64,000 nucleotides of DNA from Halomonas salipaludis (GTDB taxonomy: Bacteria > Pseudomonadota > Gammaproteobacteria > Pseudomonadales > Halomonadaceae): positions 372,001 to 436,000 of the forward strand of contig NZ_NSKB01000002.1 in assembly GCF_002286975.1 (NCBI RefSeq), read 5' to 3'. Positions 35,001 to 43,370 of the stretch are shown one piece after another. A program made the translations under genes and the position numbers. How positions within the stretch are numbered: position 1 is the stretch's first letter; every line of letters begins with the position of its first letter. A model generated the notes under the pieces. The model was not told the origin of the DNA. It was given only the letters and a program-made list of their open reading frames with translations, and ran no database searches.

Positions 35001-35744
35001 TTAGCCAAGTGCGTGTTGGCCGTCGTTAGCACTCTGCGCCGAAGCTCCCTCGAACATCTCAGGAAAACGCTGCACTAACGTGGGGAGCGATTTCAGTATT
35101 TCACTCTGATGCAGCCGCATGGCCTGCTCTGCACCTTCCATATCACGAGCCTCAATGGCCGCCACGATCGCCGCATGCTGCTCGATCAGGCGCGGTATCG
35201 GCGTGGTGTCGGGCACGCTGAGATAGCGCACCCGGTCGAACTGTGCCTTGACCTCCTGGGTCACCTTCCATGCCGCCTGCTGCCCGACGGCCAGCGCCAG
35301 AGTGCGGTGGAAATCCTCGTCGAGCCGGTAAAAGCGGTCGAAGTCATGGGGATCGACGCAGCGCCGCTGGCGATCGAGCAGTTCGTGCAATTCGGCCAGA
35401 TCGGACCGGGGCAATCCCTTGGCGGCAGCACTGCGCACCACCGCGACCTCGATCGCCTCGCGCACGAAGCGCGCCTCCAGCACCGCCCGCTGGGAGATCT
35501 TCACCACATAGGTGCCGCGTTGGGGGCGCACCTCCACCAGCCCCGCCTCGGAAAGGCGAATGAACGCCTCGCGTACCGGCTGACGGCTGACGTTGAAGGT
35601 ATCGGCGATCTCCTTTTCCGACAGCGCCTGCCCCGGCGCCAGCACCATGTGAATGATCGACTGGCGCAGTACCTGATAAAGCCGCTGACGTACCGACTCG
35701 GCGTCGCTGGTCTCGTGCCAGAGTGTCTTGAGGGTGGTGTTCAT
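35001..35744 (-). CDS. GntR-family (FCD) regulator of the hexuronate region
   Basis: The 247-residue protein has a GntR winged helix-turn-helix (GQALSEKEIADTFNVSRQPVREAFIRLSEAGLVEVRPQRGTYV, about residues 38-80) and a C-terminal FCD ligand domain. ATG 35744 follows GGAG; 57 upstream codons are unsupported. It is the first of a run of minus-strand genes for TRAP uptake and glucuronate breakdown, so it probably senses a hexuronate or an intermediate, like UxuR/ExuR. A GGTNNNACC-type site lies upstream (35841-35850). Confidence 0.87.
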   Translation of the reverse strand: MNTTLKTLWHETSDAESVRQRLYQVLRQSIIHMVLAPGQALSEKEIADTFNVSRQPVREAFIRLSEAGLVEVRPQRGTYVVKISQRAVLEARFVREAIEVAVVRSAAAKGLPRSDLAELHELLDRQRRCVDPHDFDRFYRLDEDFHRTLALAVGQQAAWKVTQEVKAQFDRVRYLSVPDTTPIPRLIEQHAAIVAAIEARDMEGAEQAMRLHQSEILKSLPTLVQRFPEMFEGASAQSANDGQHALG

Positions 35745-35840
35745 AAGCGTTTCGTCTCCGCCGAAGCCTGCGCCCGACCATCTGATATGACTAGTATGGT
35801 AGTTGTGGAGACACAGCGAAAGCCGAGCTCGGCTAGACAT

Positions 35841-35850
35841 TGGTCTAACC
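35841..35850. promoter_or_regulatory. GntR/FCD-type half-symmetrical site upstream of the regulator
   Basis: TGGTCTAACC holds GGT-NNN-ACC, the core of FadR-type GntR operators, about 100 bp upstream of the GntR start. It resembles better sites at 36883 and 52078. Which regulator binds is unknown. Confidence 0.35.
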
Positions 35851-35877
35851 CAGATGATTGGGCCATGTAGAAGTGCC

Positions 35878-35900
35878 GATGGCCCGTTTAACGGGCCATC
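35878..35900. repeat. 11-bp inverted repeat downstream of the GST gene
   Basis: GATGGCCCGTT and its inverted copy meet around one T. As RNA it would give about 8 bp with a 7-nt loop. It lies 50 bp past the GST stop and may act as its terminator, but no U-run follows. Confidence 0.4.
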
Positions 35901-35948
35901 GAGACATAGAAGCACGCAGCTAGCGCCACGTTCAGCGCGGATTCAGCG

Positions 35949-36656
35949 TCAGCGGTAGCCGTCAGGGAGATCGACCACGCGAGGCGCCGCGCGACACATG
36001 CCGCCGTTCAGGTCGAGCATACGCTCGAGCCAGGCGTAGACCGGATCGGCGTTGGAGACCAGATCCGCCGCCGATACCACCCGCGCCCACATGAAGGTGG
36101 CGAACACCAGGTAGTCGGCGGCAGCCGGGGCCTCGCCATCGATGAAGTCGGCTTCATCGAGCCGGCCACGCAGTGGCTCCAGGGCCGCATCCAGCTGGCT
36201 CAGGCCGCGGCTCGGCGAATGAAAGTCCTCGAGGCTGCGCCCGAAACGTTTCTCGCGGGTCTCGCGAAAGTATTCCCGGTCGCCGGGGTGCAGGGCGTTG
36301 AGCAGGTCCATGATGATGGTGCGCAGGATCGCCGGTGCCAGCGAACGCTCGGCGTAGAACTTGAAGAAACGCGCCCTGGCCTCGGCGCGCTCGTCGCCGA
36401 ACAGCGGCGTGCCGGGGTAGGTGCGGTCGAGGTAGCGCATGATCTCATAGCTGTCACAGACGACGTCATCACCGTCCACCAGTACCGGCACGGCCCCCTG
36501 GCCAGAAAAGGCCAGCGCATCCTTGTCGACGAAGTGCCAAGGGCGCGTCTCGACGTCGAGCCCTTTGTGTGCCAGCGCCAACTTCACTCGCCAGCAATAG
36601 GGTGAAAACCGCAGCGCATCATCTTTACCACTAAGGTCGTATAGCACGGGAGACAT
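35949..36656 (-). CDS. Glutathione S-transferase family protein
   Basis: The 235-residue protein has an N-terminal thioredoxin-like GST domain (SPYCWRVKLALAHKGLDVE...GAVPVLVDGDDVVCDSYEIMRYLD) and a helical C-terminal domain. The SPYC context and overall form resemble bacterial beta-etherase/LigE-type GSTs. It would conjugate or transfer glutathione in the cytosol; the substrate is unknown. It is a single gene divergent from the lactate permease gene. Confidence 0.83.
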   Translation of the reverse strand: MSPVLYDLSGKDDALRFSPYCWRVKLALAHKGLDVETRPWHFVDKDALAFSGQGAVPVLVDGDDVVCDSYEIMRYLDRTYPGTPLFGDERAEARARFFKFYAERSLAPAILRTIIMDLLNALHPGDREYFRETREKRFGRSLEDFHSPSRGLSQLDAALEPLRGRLDEADFIDGEAPAAADYLVFATFMWARVVSAADLVSNADPVYAWLERMLDLNGGMCRAAPRVVDLPDGYR

Positions 36657-37067
36657 CAGAGCTTACTCCTCACCAATAGCATTGTCGTTTCACTCAACCG
36701 CACAAATAGCCTCAGACTATCAACGGCCTGCATTCCTTCCTGAAACTGATATAACCCACTGTCCATTAGTCGAACGCCGGGGGCCTAAAGTCCCTCAAAA
36801 AGGCCGGAACTTCTCACTAAAAATAACTACTATTCGTTAAATTTCAATCATTTAAATAAGCAACAACCGTTTCATGACGCACTGGTCATACCAATTACCC
36901 ACATATGGCATCGAAGCCACTAATACGATTATCTTCCCACTACCCGTCCAAGGTGACGGTTAGCCGGGATGACAGCCGTCGCTGATATCCCATTGGACAC
37001 GCAAGCGTCTCACTCCCGTTGCTGGCATCGTCCACGATGCTTGAAAAAACAAGAGGAAACTTGCCTC
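36657..37067. promoter_or_regulatory. Long AT-rich promoter region between GST and lactate permease
   Basis: This 411-bp stretch has no convincing gene. The middle (about 36800-36870) is AT-rich. It holds one clear palindrome at 36883-36893. I could not fix -35/-10 boxes with confidence. A short in-frame extension of the permease gene reaches 36969 but lacks a good ribosome-binding site. Confidence 0.5.
36883..36893. promoter_or_regulatory. FadR/LldR-type operator upstream of lactate permease
   Basis: TGGTCATACCA is a perfect TGGT-NNN-ACCA palindrome, the pattern bound by FadR-subfamily GntR repressors such as LldR, PdhR and GlcC. It is about 175 bp upstream of the permease start. Confidence 0.5.
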
Positions 37068-38765
37068 ATGAATGACACTGTACTCGCGCTATTGGCATTC
37101 ACGCCATTGCTGTTGGCCGGCGTACTACTGATTGGCTTTCGCATGGCGGCCAAGGTGGCGATGCCAATCGTCTTCGTCGTCTCCGCCCTGATCGCCCTGG
37201 TCGCCTGGGACATGACCTTCACCCGGGTCGTGGCCTCATCGCTACAGGGGCTTATCCTCACCGTCTCGATCCTGTGGATCATCTTCGGTGCCATTCTGCT
37301 GCTCAATGCCATGAAGTACTCGGGGGGCATCGCCGCCATCCGCAACGGCTTCTCCGGCATCAGCCCCGACCGTCGCGTCCAGGCAATCATCGTCGCCTGG
37401 CTGTTCGGCTGCTTCATCGAAGGCGCCTCCGGGTTCGGCACCCCCGCCGCTGTGGCCGCGCCGCTGATGGTGGCACTGGGCTTCCCGGCACTGGCCGCGG
37501 TCGTCGTCGGTATGATGATCCAGTCCACGCCTGTCTCCTTCGGCGCGGTAGGTACTCCGATCGTGGTCGGCGTCAGCGGCGGCGTGAACCGTAGTGCCAT
37601 CACCGAGCGCCTGGCCGCCGACGGCGCCACCTGGACCGAATACTTCCGGCTAATTGCTGCAGAAGTGGCGATCATTCACGGTATCGTTGGTGTGCTGATG
37701 CCGCTGATCATGGTGGTGATCATGGTGCGCTTCTTCGGCGCCAACCGCTCGTGGAAGGAAGGCCTTTCGATCGCGCCTTTCGCCATCTTTGCCGGTGTCG
37801 CCTTCGTGGTGCCCTATATGCTGGCAGGCGTACTGCTGGGGCCAGAATTCCCGTCGATGATCGGTGCCATGGTCGGCCTTGCCATCGTCGTGCCGGCGGC
37901 GCGTCGCGGCTTCCTGATTCCCAAGGACACCTGGGACTTTCCGCCCCGCGAGCAGTGGCTCGACGAGTGGATCGGCAAGCTCGAGATCAAGATGGACGAC
38001 ATCGTCGGCAAGAAGCCGCTGTCGACCTTCATGGGCTGGGTCCCCTATGTGCTGCTGGCCGTGCTGCTGGTGATCTCGCGCACCGTCGAGCCGGTTACCA
38101 ACGCGCTCAACTCGGTCGTCCTGAGCTGGAGCAATATCCTCGGTGAAGCCGGCGTATCGGGTGCGATAGCGCCGCTCTACCTGCCTGGCGGCATCCTGGT
38201 ATTCGTGGTGCTGCTCACGGCGCTACTCCATCGCATGAAGTTTTCCGAGCTGCAGGCCGCGTTTGGTGAGTCGACCAAGACCATCATCGGCGCTGGCTTC
38301 GTGCTGATCTTCACCATCCCCATGGTGCGTATCCTGATCAACTCCGGCGTCAACGGCTCCGACCTGGTCTCGATGCCGGTGGCCATGGCCCAGTTCGTGG
38401 CCGATGGCGTGGGCGGTGTCTATCCGCTGTTCGCCCCTGCCGTGGGCGGCCTGGGCGCCTTCATCGCCGGCTCCAACACCGCTGCCAACCTGATGCTTGC
38501 CGAGTTCCAGTTCAACGTCGCCGAGCAGCTGGGTGTCTCCACGGCCATGATGGTCGCCCTACAGGCGGTCGGTGCCGCGGCGGGTAACATGATCGCCATC
38601 CACAACGTGGTCGCAGCATCTGCCACCGTCGGCTTGCTGGGTCGCGAGGGCACGACCATCCGCAAGACCATTCTGCCGACGATCTACTACCTGACGTTCA
38701 CCGGCATCATCGCGCTGATCGCTTTCTATGTGATCGGTGTGACGGATCCCTTGATGGGCAATTGA
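37068..38765 (+). CDS. lldP: L-lactate permease family transporter
   Basis: The 565-residue membrane protein is hydrophobic throughout and carries LctP-family motifs: [49 protein letters not shown] and [25 protein letters not shown]. It imports lactate and sometimes glycolate with protons. ATG 37068 has GAGGAA upstream and begins the conserved sequence; 33 codons further upstream are probably untranslated. A strong terminator follows. In E. coli, LldP and GlcA share glycolate transport, so this may serve the glc genes at 52 kb. Confidence 0.9.
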   Translation: MNDTVLALLAFTPLLLAGVLLIGFRMAAKVAMPIVFVVSALIALVAWDMTFTRVVASSLQGLILTVSILWIIFGAILLLNAMKYSGGIAAIRNGFSGISPDRRVQAIIVAWLFGCFIEGASGFGTPAAVAAPLMVALGFPALAAVVVGMMIQSTPVSFGAVGTPIVVGVSGGVNRSAITERLAADGATWTEYFRLIAAEVAIIHGIVGVLMPLIMVVIMVRFFGANRSWKEGLSIAPFAIFAGVAFVVPYMLAGVLLGPEFPSMIGAMVGLAIVVPAARRGFLIPKDTWDFPPREQWLDEWIGKLEIKMDDIVGKKPLSTFMGWVPYVLLAVLLVISRTVEPVTNALNSVVLSWSNILGEAGVSGAIAPLYLPGGILVFVVLLTALLHRMKFSELQAAFGESTKTIIGAGFVLIFTIPMVRILINSGVNGSDLVSMPVAMAQFVADGVGGVYPLFAPAVGGLGAFIAGSNTAANLMLAEFQFNVAEQLGVSTAMMVALQAVGAAAGNMIAIHNVVAASATVGLLGREGTTIRKTILPTIYYLTFTGIIALIAFYVIGVTDPLMGN

Positions 38766-38793
38766 CCACGCCTCGTCTAGGTAGCTGCATGAC

Positions 38794-38822
38794 CTGCGCC
38801 CCACCTCATTGGTGGGGCGCAG
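38794..38822 (+). terminator. Terminator of the lactate permease gene
   Basis: A perfect 12-bp stem (38794-38805 with 38811-38822) with loop TCATT is followed by TCGTTTG, about 30 bp past the stop codon. Confidence 0.75.
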
Positions 38823-38883
38823 TCGTTTGCTGCCCAGGCAACCGCCAGGCTAGTATTACAGTATGACACCTCAGGAGATGCCC

Positions 38884-40182
38884 ATGACGTCGATCACCCA
38901 CCTCACGGTTCAGGACATTCGCTTTCCCACCTCACGCTCGCTGGATGGCTCCGATGCCATGAACGCGGCCCCCGACTACTCGGCCACCTATGTCACCCTG
39001 CATACCGATACGAGCCTCGAGGGTCACGGCCTCACCTTCACCATCGGCCGCGGCAACGAGCTGTGCGTCAAGGCCGTGGAGTCGCTGGCTTACCTGATCG
39101 AGGGCGAGACGCTGGAAGCCATCACCGGCGAGATGGGTAGCTTCTGGCGCCGACTCACCAGCGGCGACAGCCAGCTGCGCTGGACCGGCCCCGAGAAGGG
39201 CGTGATCCACCTCGCCACGGCAGCGATCGTCAATGCCATCTGGGACCTGTGGGCCAAGTCCGAGGGCAAGCCGGTGTGGAAGCTGCTGGTGGACATGTCC
39301 CCGGAACAGCTGGTCAAGAGCCTCGATTTCCGCTTCGTCAGCGACGCCATCACCCCCGAGGAGGCGCTGGGCCTGCTTCGCCGCCAGGCCGACGGGCGCC
39401 CGGAGCGCGAAGCCGAAATGCGCGCCCAGGGCTACCCCGGCTACACCACCTCGGCGGGCTGGCTCGGCTACCCCGACGACAAGGTGCGACGCCTGGCCCG
39501 CGAGGCGCTGGCCGAGGGCTGGACGCACTTCAAGCAGAAGGTCGGCGGCGACCTCGAGGAGGACCGGCGTCGCGCCCAGATCCTCCGCGAGGAGATCGGC
39601 TGGGAGCGTGCACTGATGATGGACGCCAACCAGATGTGGGACGTCGACGAGGCCATCGCCAACATGCGCCAGCTGGCCGAATTCGACCCGCTGTGGATCG
39701 AGGAGCCGACCAGCCCCGACGACATCCTCGGCCATGCCGAGATTCGTCATCGGCTGGGCTCGATCGGCGTGGCCACCGGTGAGCACTGCCACAACCGGGT
39801 GATGTTCAAGCAGCTGCTGCAGGCCGAGGCCATCGACTACTGCCAGATCGACGCCGCGCGACTCGGTGGACTCAACGAGGTCATCGTGGTGCTGCTGATG
39901 GCCGCCAAGTTCGGCGTGCCGGTGTGCCCCCACGCCGGCGGAGTGGGGCTATGCGAGTACGTGCAGCATGTATCGATCTTCGACTATATCGCCGTGTCCG
40001 GCTCGCTGGAGGGGCGCATTCTCGAGTACGTCGACCACCTCCATGAGCACTTCGAGCACCCGGTAGTGATCCGCAACGGCCACTACCAGGTGCCCACCGC
40101 ACCGGGCTACAGCATTACCCTCAAGCCCGAGTCACTGAGCGAGCATGTCTATCCGCACGGTCCCGCCTGGCAGACACACTAG
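38884..40182 (+). CDS. fucD: L-fuconate dehydratase (enolase superfamily)
   Basis: The 432-residue protein matches L-fuconate dehydratases in length and residues: FKQKVGG with the catalytic Lys, metal ligands in MMDANQMW, IEEPTSPDD and TGEHCHNR, and HAGGVGLCEYVQH. It dehydrates L-fuconate to 2-keto-3-deoxy-L-fuconate, which other bacteria split to lactate and pyruvate or lactaldehyde; a lactate permease gene lies just upstream. ATG 38884 has AGGAG 6 bp upstream. No other fucose-pathway gene is here. Its stop codon forms the edge of repeat family A. Confidence 0.88.
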   Translation: MTSITHLTVQDIRFPTSRSLDGSDAMNAAPDYSATYVTLHTDTSLEGHGLTFTIGRGNELCVKAVESLAYLIEGETLEAITGEMGSFWRRLTSGDSQLRWTGPEKGVIHLATAAIVNAIWDLWAKSEGKPVWKLLVDMSPEQLVKSLDFRFVSDAITPEEALGLLRRQADGRPEREAEMRAQGYPGYTTSAGWLGYPDDKVRRLAREALAEGWTHFKQKVGGDLEEDRRRAQILREEIGWERALMMDANQMWDVDEAIANMRQLAEFDPLWIEEPTSPDDILGHAEIRHRLGSIGVATGEHCHNRVMFKQLLQAEAIDYCQIDAARLGGLNEVIVVLLMAAKFGVPVCPHAGGVGLCEYVQHVSIFDYIAVSGSLEGRILEYVDHLHEHFEHPVVIRNGHYQVPTAPGYSITLKPESLSEHVYPHGPAWQTH

Positions 40183-40327
40183 GGAAGCGCTGAATAAATC
40201 GGCGAGCGGGATGAAGCACAAGGCGCACGGAGCACAGAAACCGGAGCCTATGGGGTATAGGTGAGGATTTCGCGCACCGCGCAACGCAGTGATTCGCACG
40301 CGCAGACATTTATGCAGCGTTTCCCTA
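40180..40327. repeat. Intergenic inverted-repeat element, family A copy 2
   Basis: This 148-bp element is bounded by TAGGGAAGCGCTGAATAAAT (40180-40199) and, inverted, TAGGGAAACGCTGCATAAAT (40308-40327). Inside are AACCGGAG, a CCTAT/ATAGG hairpin, GAGGATT and GCACCGC, as in copy 1. It starts in the fucD stop codon and fills the gap to a convergent gene. Confidence 0.78.
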
Positions 40328-40335
40328 ACGCGAGC

Positions 40336-43300
40336 TCAGCCGACGTCTAGCGCCTGCTCCAGCAGGCGCGCCACGTGGATCGCCTCGCGACCGCTGCCAT
40401 CCTTGATCTGGTGGCGGCAGCTGGTGCCATCGGCGACCAGCACCGCATCGGCGTGCGCCTCGCGGATCGCCGGCAGCAGCGATAGCTCGGCCATCTGCAG
40501 CGAGGCGTCGTAGTGCTCCGCCTCATAGCCGAAGCTGCCCGCCATGCCACAGCAGGACGACTCGATGGTCTCGACCTCGAGCTCGGGAATCCACGCCAGC
40601 ACCTGCTCCACCGGGCGCAGTGCGTCGAAGGCCTTCTGGTGACAGTGGCCGTGGAGCATGGCGCGACTGTGAGGCAGCGCCTTGAACGCCAACGGCAGCT
40701 GGTCAGCCGCCCTGGCCTCGACCAGGAACTCCTCGAACAGGTAGGCCGCTTCGGACAGTGCCCGTGCCTCGTCGCCGAACCCGTATTGCAGGAACTCGTC
40801 ACGCATGGAGAGCAGGCACGACGGCTCGAGGCCGACGATTGCCACGCCGCGTTTCACGTAGGGCAGCAACTGGTCCAGGGTGCGTCTGGCCTCGGCCTTG
40901 GCCTTGTCGAACTGCCCCGACGACAGGTAGGTACGCCCGCAGCACAGCGGCCGCTGGCCAGGCGTGACGTTGAGGTGCACCCGATAGCCGGCCGCTTCCA
41001 GTACGCGCTTGGCGGCCCTGGCGTTATCGCCTTCCATATAGTTGTTGAAGGTATCGACGAACAGCAGCACCTCCCGCGCTCCCGCGGCGATGCCGCTGGG
41101 CGCCTCGGCGCTGGCCAGGAAATTGCCGTCGAAGATCGGCAGTCTGCGCTGCGCGGCCAGGCCCAGCGCCTGCTTGATGCGCCGTGCCAGGAACGGCACG
41201 CGCTCGACGCCATTGACCAGCCCGGCGAATCGGCTCGCCCAGGGCGCATAGCGCGGCATCTCGCCGACCATGCGGTCGCGCAGGGAGAGCCCCTTGGCGC
41301 GGGCTCGCGCGCTACGCGCCTCGATCTTGAACTTGGCCATGTCGACGCCGGTGGGGCAGTCGCGCTTGCAGCCCTTGCACGACACGCACAGGTCGAGGGC
41401 CTCTTTTACCTCGTCGCTGGCCAGACCCTGGTCGCCGAGCTGGCCGGAGAGCACCAGGCGCAGAGTGTTGGCACGTCCGCGGGTAAGATGCTGCTCGTCG
41501 CGGGTGATGCGAAAGCTGGGACACATGGTGCCGGCGTCGAACTTGCGGCAGTGGCCATTGTTGTTGCACATCTCCACCGCCATGGCCAAGCCATGGGTGG
41601 CATCGCCCCCCGAGCCGGGTGGCGTCTGCTCGCCGCTGAGCGGGTCGCGCTTGACGTTCCAGGGCGACCAGTCGAATACCGGGGTCAGCGGAATCGCCTG
41701 ATAGTCCTTGGCAAAGCGGAAGTAGCGGGCGTCGTCCATCTTCGGCGTATCGACGATCTTGCCCGGGTTGAAGCGATTGTCGGGATCGAACAGCTGCTTG
41801 ATCTCGCGGAAGGCGTCGTTGACGGTGGGGCCGAACTGCCAGGCCACCCACTCGCCGCGACACAGGCCATCGCCGTGCTCGCCGGAGTAGGCCCCCTTGT
41901 ACTCGCGGACCAGGGCCGAGGCCTGCTCGGCGATCTCGCGCATCTTCTCGGCGCCGTCGCGGCGCATGTCGAGAATCGGCCGTACGTGCAGCGTGCCAAC
42001 GCTGGCGTGGGCGTACCAGGTGCCCTCGGTGCCGTAGCGATGGAAGACCTCGGTAAGCTTGTCGGTGTATTCGGCGAGATGTTCGAGGGGTACCGCGCAG
42101 TCCTCGATGAAGGAGACCGGCTTGCCGTCACCCTTCATGCTCATCATGATGTTGAGCCCCGCCTTGCGCACGTTCCACAGCGCCTTCTGCTCGCCGGCCT
42201 CGGGCATCTCGACCACGCTGCCGGGCAGTCCCAGATCGCCCATCAGCTGGCTGAGCTTGGCCAGCGCCTCGCGCTGTGCAGGTTGATCGTGACCGGCGAA
42301 CTCCACCAGCAGGATGGCTTCGGGCTTGCCGATCAGGGCCTTCTCTATCACCGGCCGAAACGCCGGATTCTCCAGCGACAGGTCGATCATGGTGCGATCG
42401 ACCAGCTCCACCGCGGTGGGGTCGAGCTTGACGATATGCTGGGTGAAATCCATCGCCTGATAGAAGGTGGGGAAATTCACCACCCCCAGCACCTTGTGCT
42501 GGGGCAGCGGCGAGAGGCGCAGGGTAATGCGCCGACTGACCCCCAGGGTACCTTCCGAACCGACCAGCAGATGCGCCAGGTTGACGCGACCGTCGGGGTC
42601 GTAGGGCTTGGGATTCTGGCAGTCGAACAGGTCGAGATTGTAGCCACCGACCCGGCGCAGCACCTTGGGAAAGTGGTCACGAATCTCGGGGCCGACGCGT
42701 TCGGCAATGGCCCTGACCTGCGCGGCGAGGCGCTGCTCCGCCGAGCCCTCGGCCATGCGGTCGACATGGCCGAGATTGACGTCACTGCCATCCGCCAGGC
42801 GCGCCTCGACGCCGAGCACGTTATGCACCATGTTGCCGTAGCGGATCGAGCGCGAGCCGCAGGAGTTGTTGCCGGTCATACCGCCGATGGTGCACTGGGC
42901 ACTGGTCGATACGTCCACCGGATACCACAGCCCGTGAGGCTTGAGCCAGGCATTCAGATGGTCGAGCACGATGCCGGGCTCGACCACTACCGTACGCGCC
43001 TCGGCATCGAATTCGACCACGCCGTTGAGATAGCGGGTGGTGTCGATCACCAGCGCCTCACCCACCGTCTGGCCGCACTGGCTGGTACCGGCACCGCGGG
43101 CCAGCACCGGCACGTTGGCGTCGCGGGCGATATCCAGCGCCAGCCCCAGGTCCGCCTGGTGGCGGGGAATCACCACCCCCACCGGCGTCACCTGATAGAT
43201 CGACGCATCGGTCGAATAGCGCCCCCGCGAAGCCTGGTCGAACAGCACCTCGCCTTGCAGCTCGCGGGACAGGCGTGCCGCCAGCTCGGTCACCGGCTTG

Positions 43301-43344
43301 ACCTTGGCATCACGGGATTGCGTCTTGTCGGTCAGGGACGTCAT
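40336..43344 (-). CDS. Fused FAD-binding / Fe-S D-2-hydroxyacid dehydrogenase (Dld-II/YdiJ type)
   Basis: The 1002-residue protein combines a GlcD-like FAD_binding_4 domain (ARGAGTSQCGQ, TIGGMTGNNSCGSRSIRYG, LLVGSEGTLG), an FAD-oxidase C-terminal domain with SGEHGDG, a 4Fe-4S motif CVSCKGCKRDCP, and GlcF-like cysteine-rich domains (LCCGRTYLSSG and CCGMAGSFGYE). Such one-chain enzymes oxidise D-lactate or D-2-hydroxyglutarate and pass electrons to the respiratory chain. It is the last gene of the minus-strand cluster from 49.6 kb, 26 bp after the aminotransferase. The substrate here is not certain. Confidence 0.88.
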   Translation of the reverse strand: MTSLTDKTQSRDAKVKPVTELAARLSRELQGEVLFDQASRGRYSTDASIYQVTPVGVVIPRHQADLGLALDIARDANVPVLARGAGTSQCGQTVGEALVIDTTRYLNGVVEFDAEARTVVVEPGIVLDHLNAWLKPHGLWYPVDVSTSAQCTIGGMTGNNSCGSRSIRYGNMVHNVLGVEARLADGSDVNLGHVDRMAEGSAEQRLAAQVRAIAERVGPEIRDHFPKVLRRVGGYNLDLFDCQNPKPYDPDGRVNLAHLLVGSEGTLGVSRRITLRLSPLPQHKVLGVVNFPTFYQAMDFTQHIVKLDPTAVELVDRTMIDLSLENPAFRPVIEKALIGKPEAILLVEFAGHDQPAQREALAKLSQLMGDLGLPGSVVEMPEAGEQKALWNVRKAGLNIMMSMKGDGKPVSFIEDCAVPLEHLAEYTDKLTEVFHRYGTEGTWYAHASVGTLHVRPILDMRRDGAEKMREIAEQASALVREYKGAYSGEHGDGLCRGEWVAWQFGPTVNDAFREIKQLFDPDNRFNPGKIVDTPKMDDARYFRFAKDYQAIPLTPVFDWSPWNVKRDPLSGEQTPPGSGGDATHGLAMAVEMCNNNGHCRKFDAGTMCPSFRITRDEQHLTRGRANTLRLVLSGQLGDQGLASDEVKEALDLCVSCKGCKRDCPTGVDMAKFKIEARSARARAKGLSLRDRMVGEMPRYAPWASRFAGLVNGVERVPFLARRIKQALGLAAQRRLPIFDGNFLASAEAPSGIAAGAREVLLFVDTFNNYMEGDNARAAKRVLEAAGYRVHLNVTPGQRPLCCGRTYLSSGQFDKAKAEARRTLDQLLPYVKRGVAIVGLEPSCLLSMRDEFLQYGFGDEARALSEAAYLFEEFLVEARAADQLPLAFKALPHSRAMLHGHCHQKAFDALRPVEQVLAWIPELEVETIESSCCGMAGSFGYEAEHYDASLQMAELSLLPAIREAHADAVLVADGTSCRHQIKDGSGREAIHVARLLEQALDVG

Positions 43345-43370
43345 GCGCCCTCCTCAGTCATTCATCTGGG

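Noticed and set aside
35780-35800. ACTAGT-centred symmetry near the hexuronate GntR promoter
   Set aside because: Symmetry extends only a few bases beyond the centre, no better than chance.
36969-37067. 33-codon N-terminal extension of the lactate permease
   Set aside because: It has no good ribosome-binding site, is not hydrophobic, and is absent from the family; ATG 37068 fits better.
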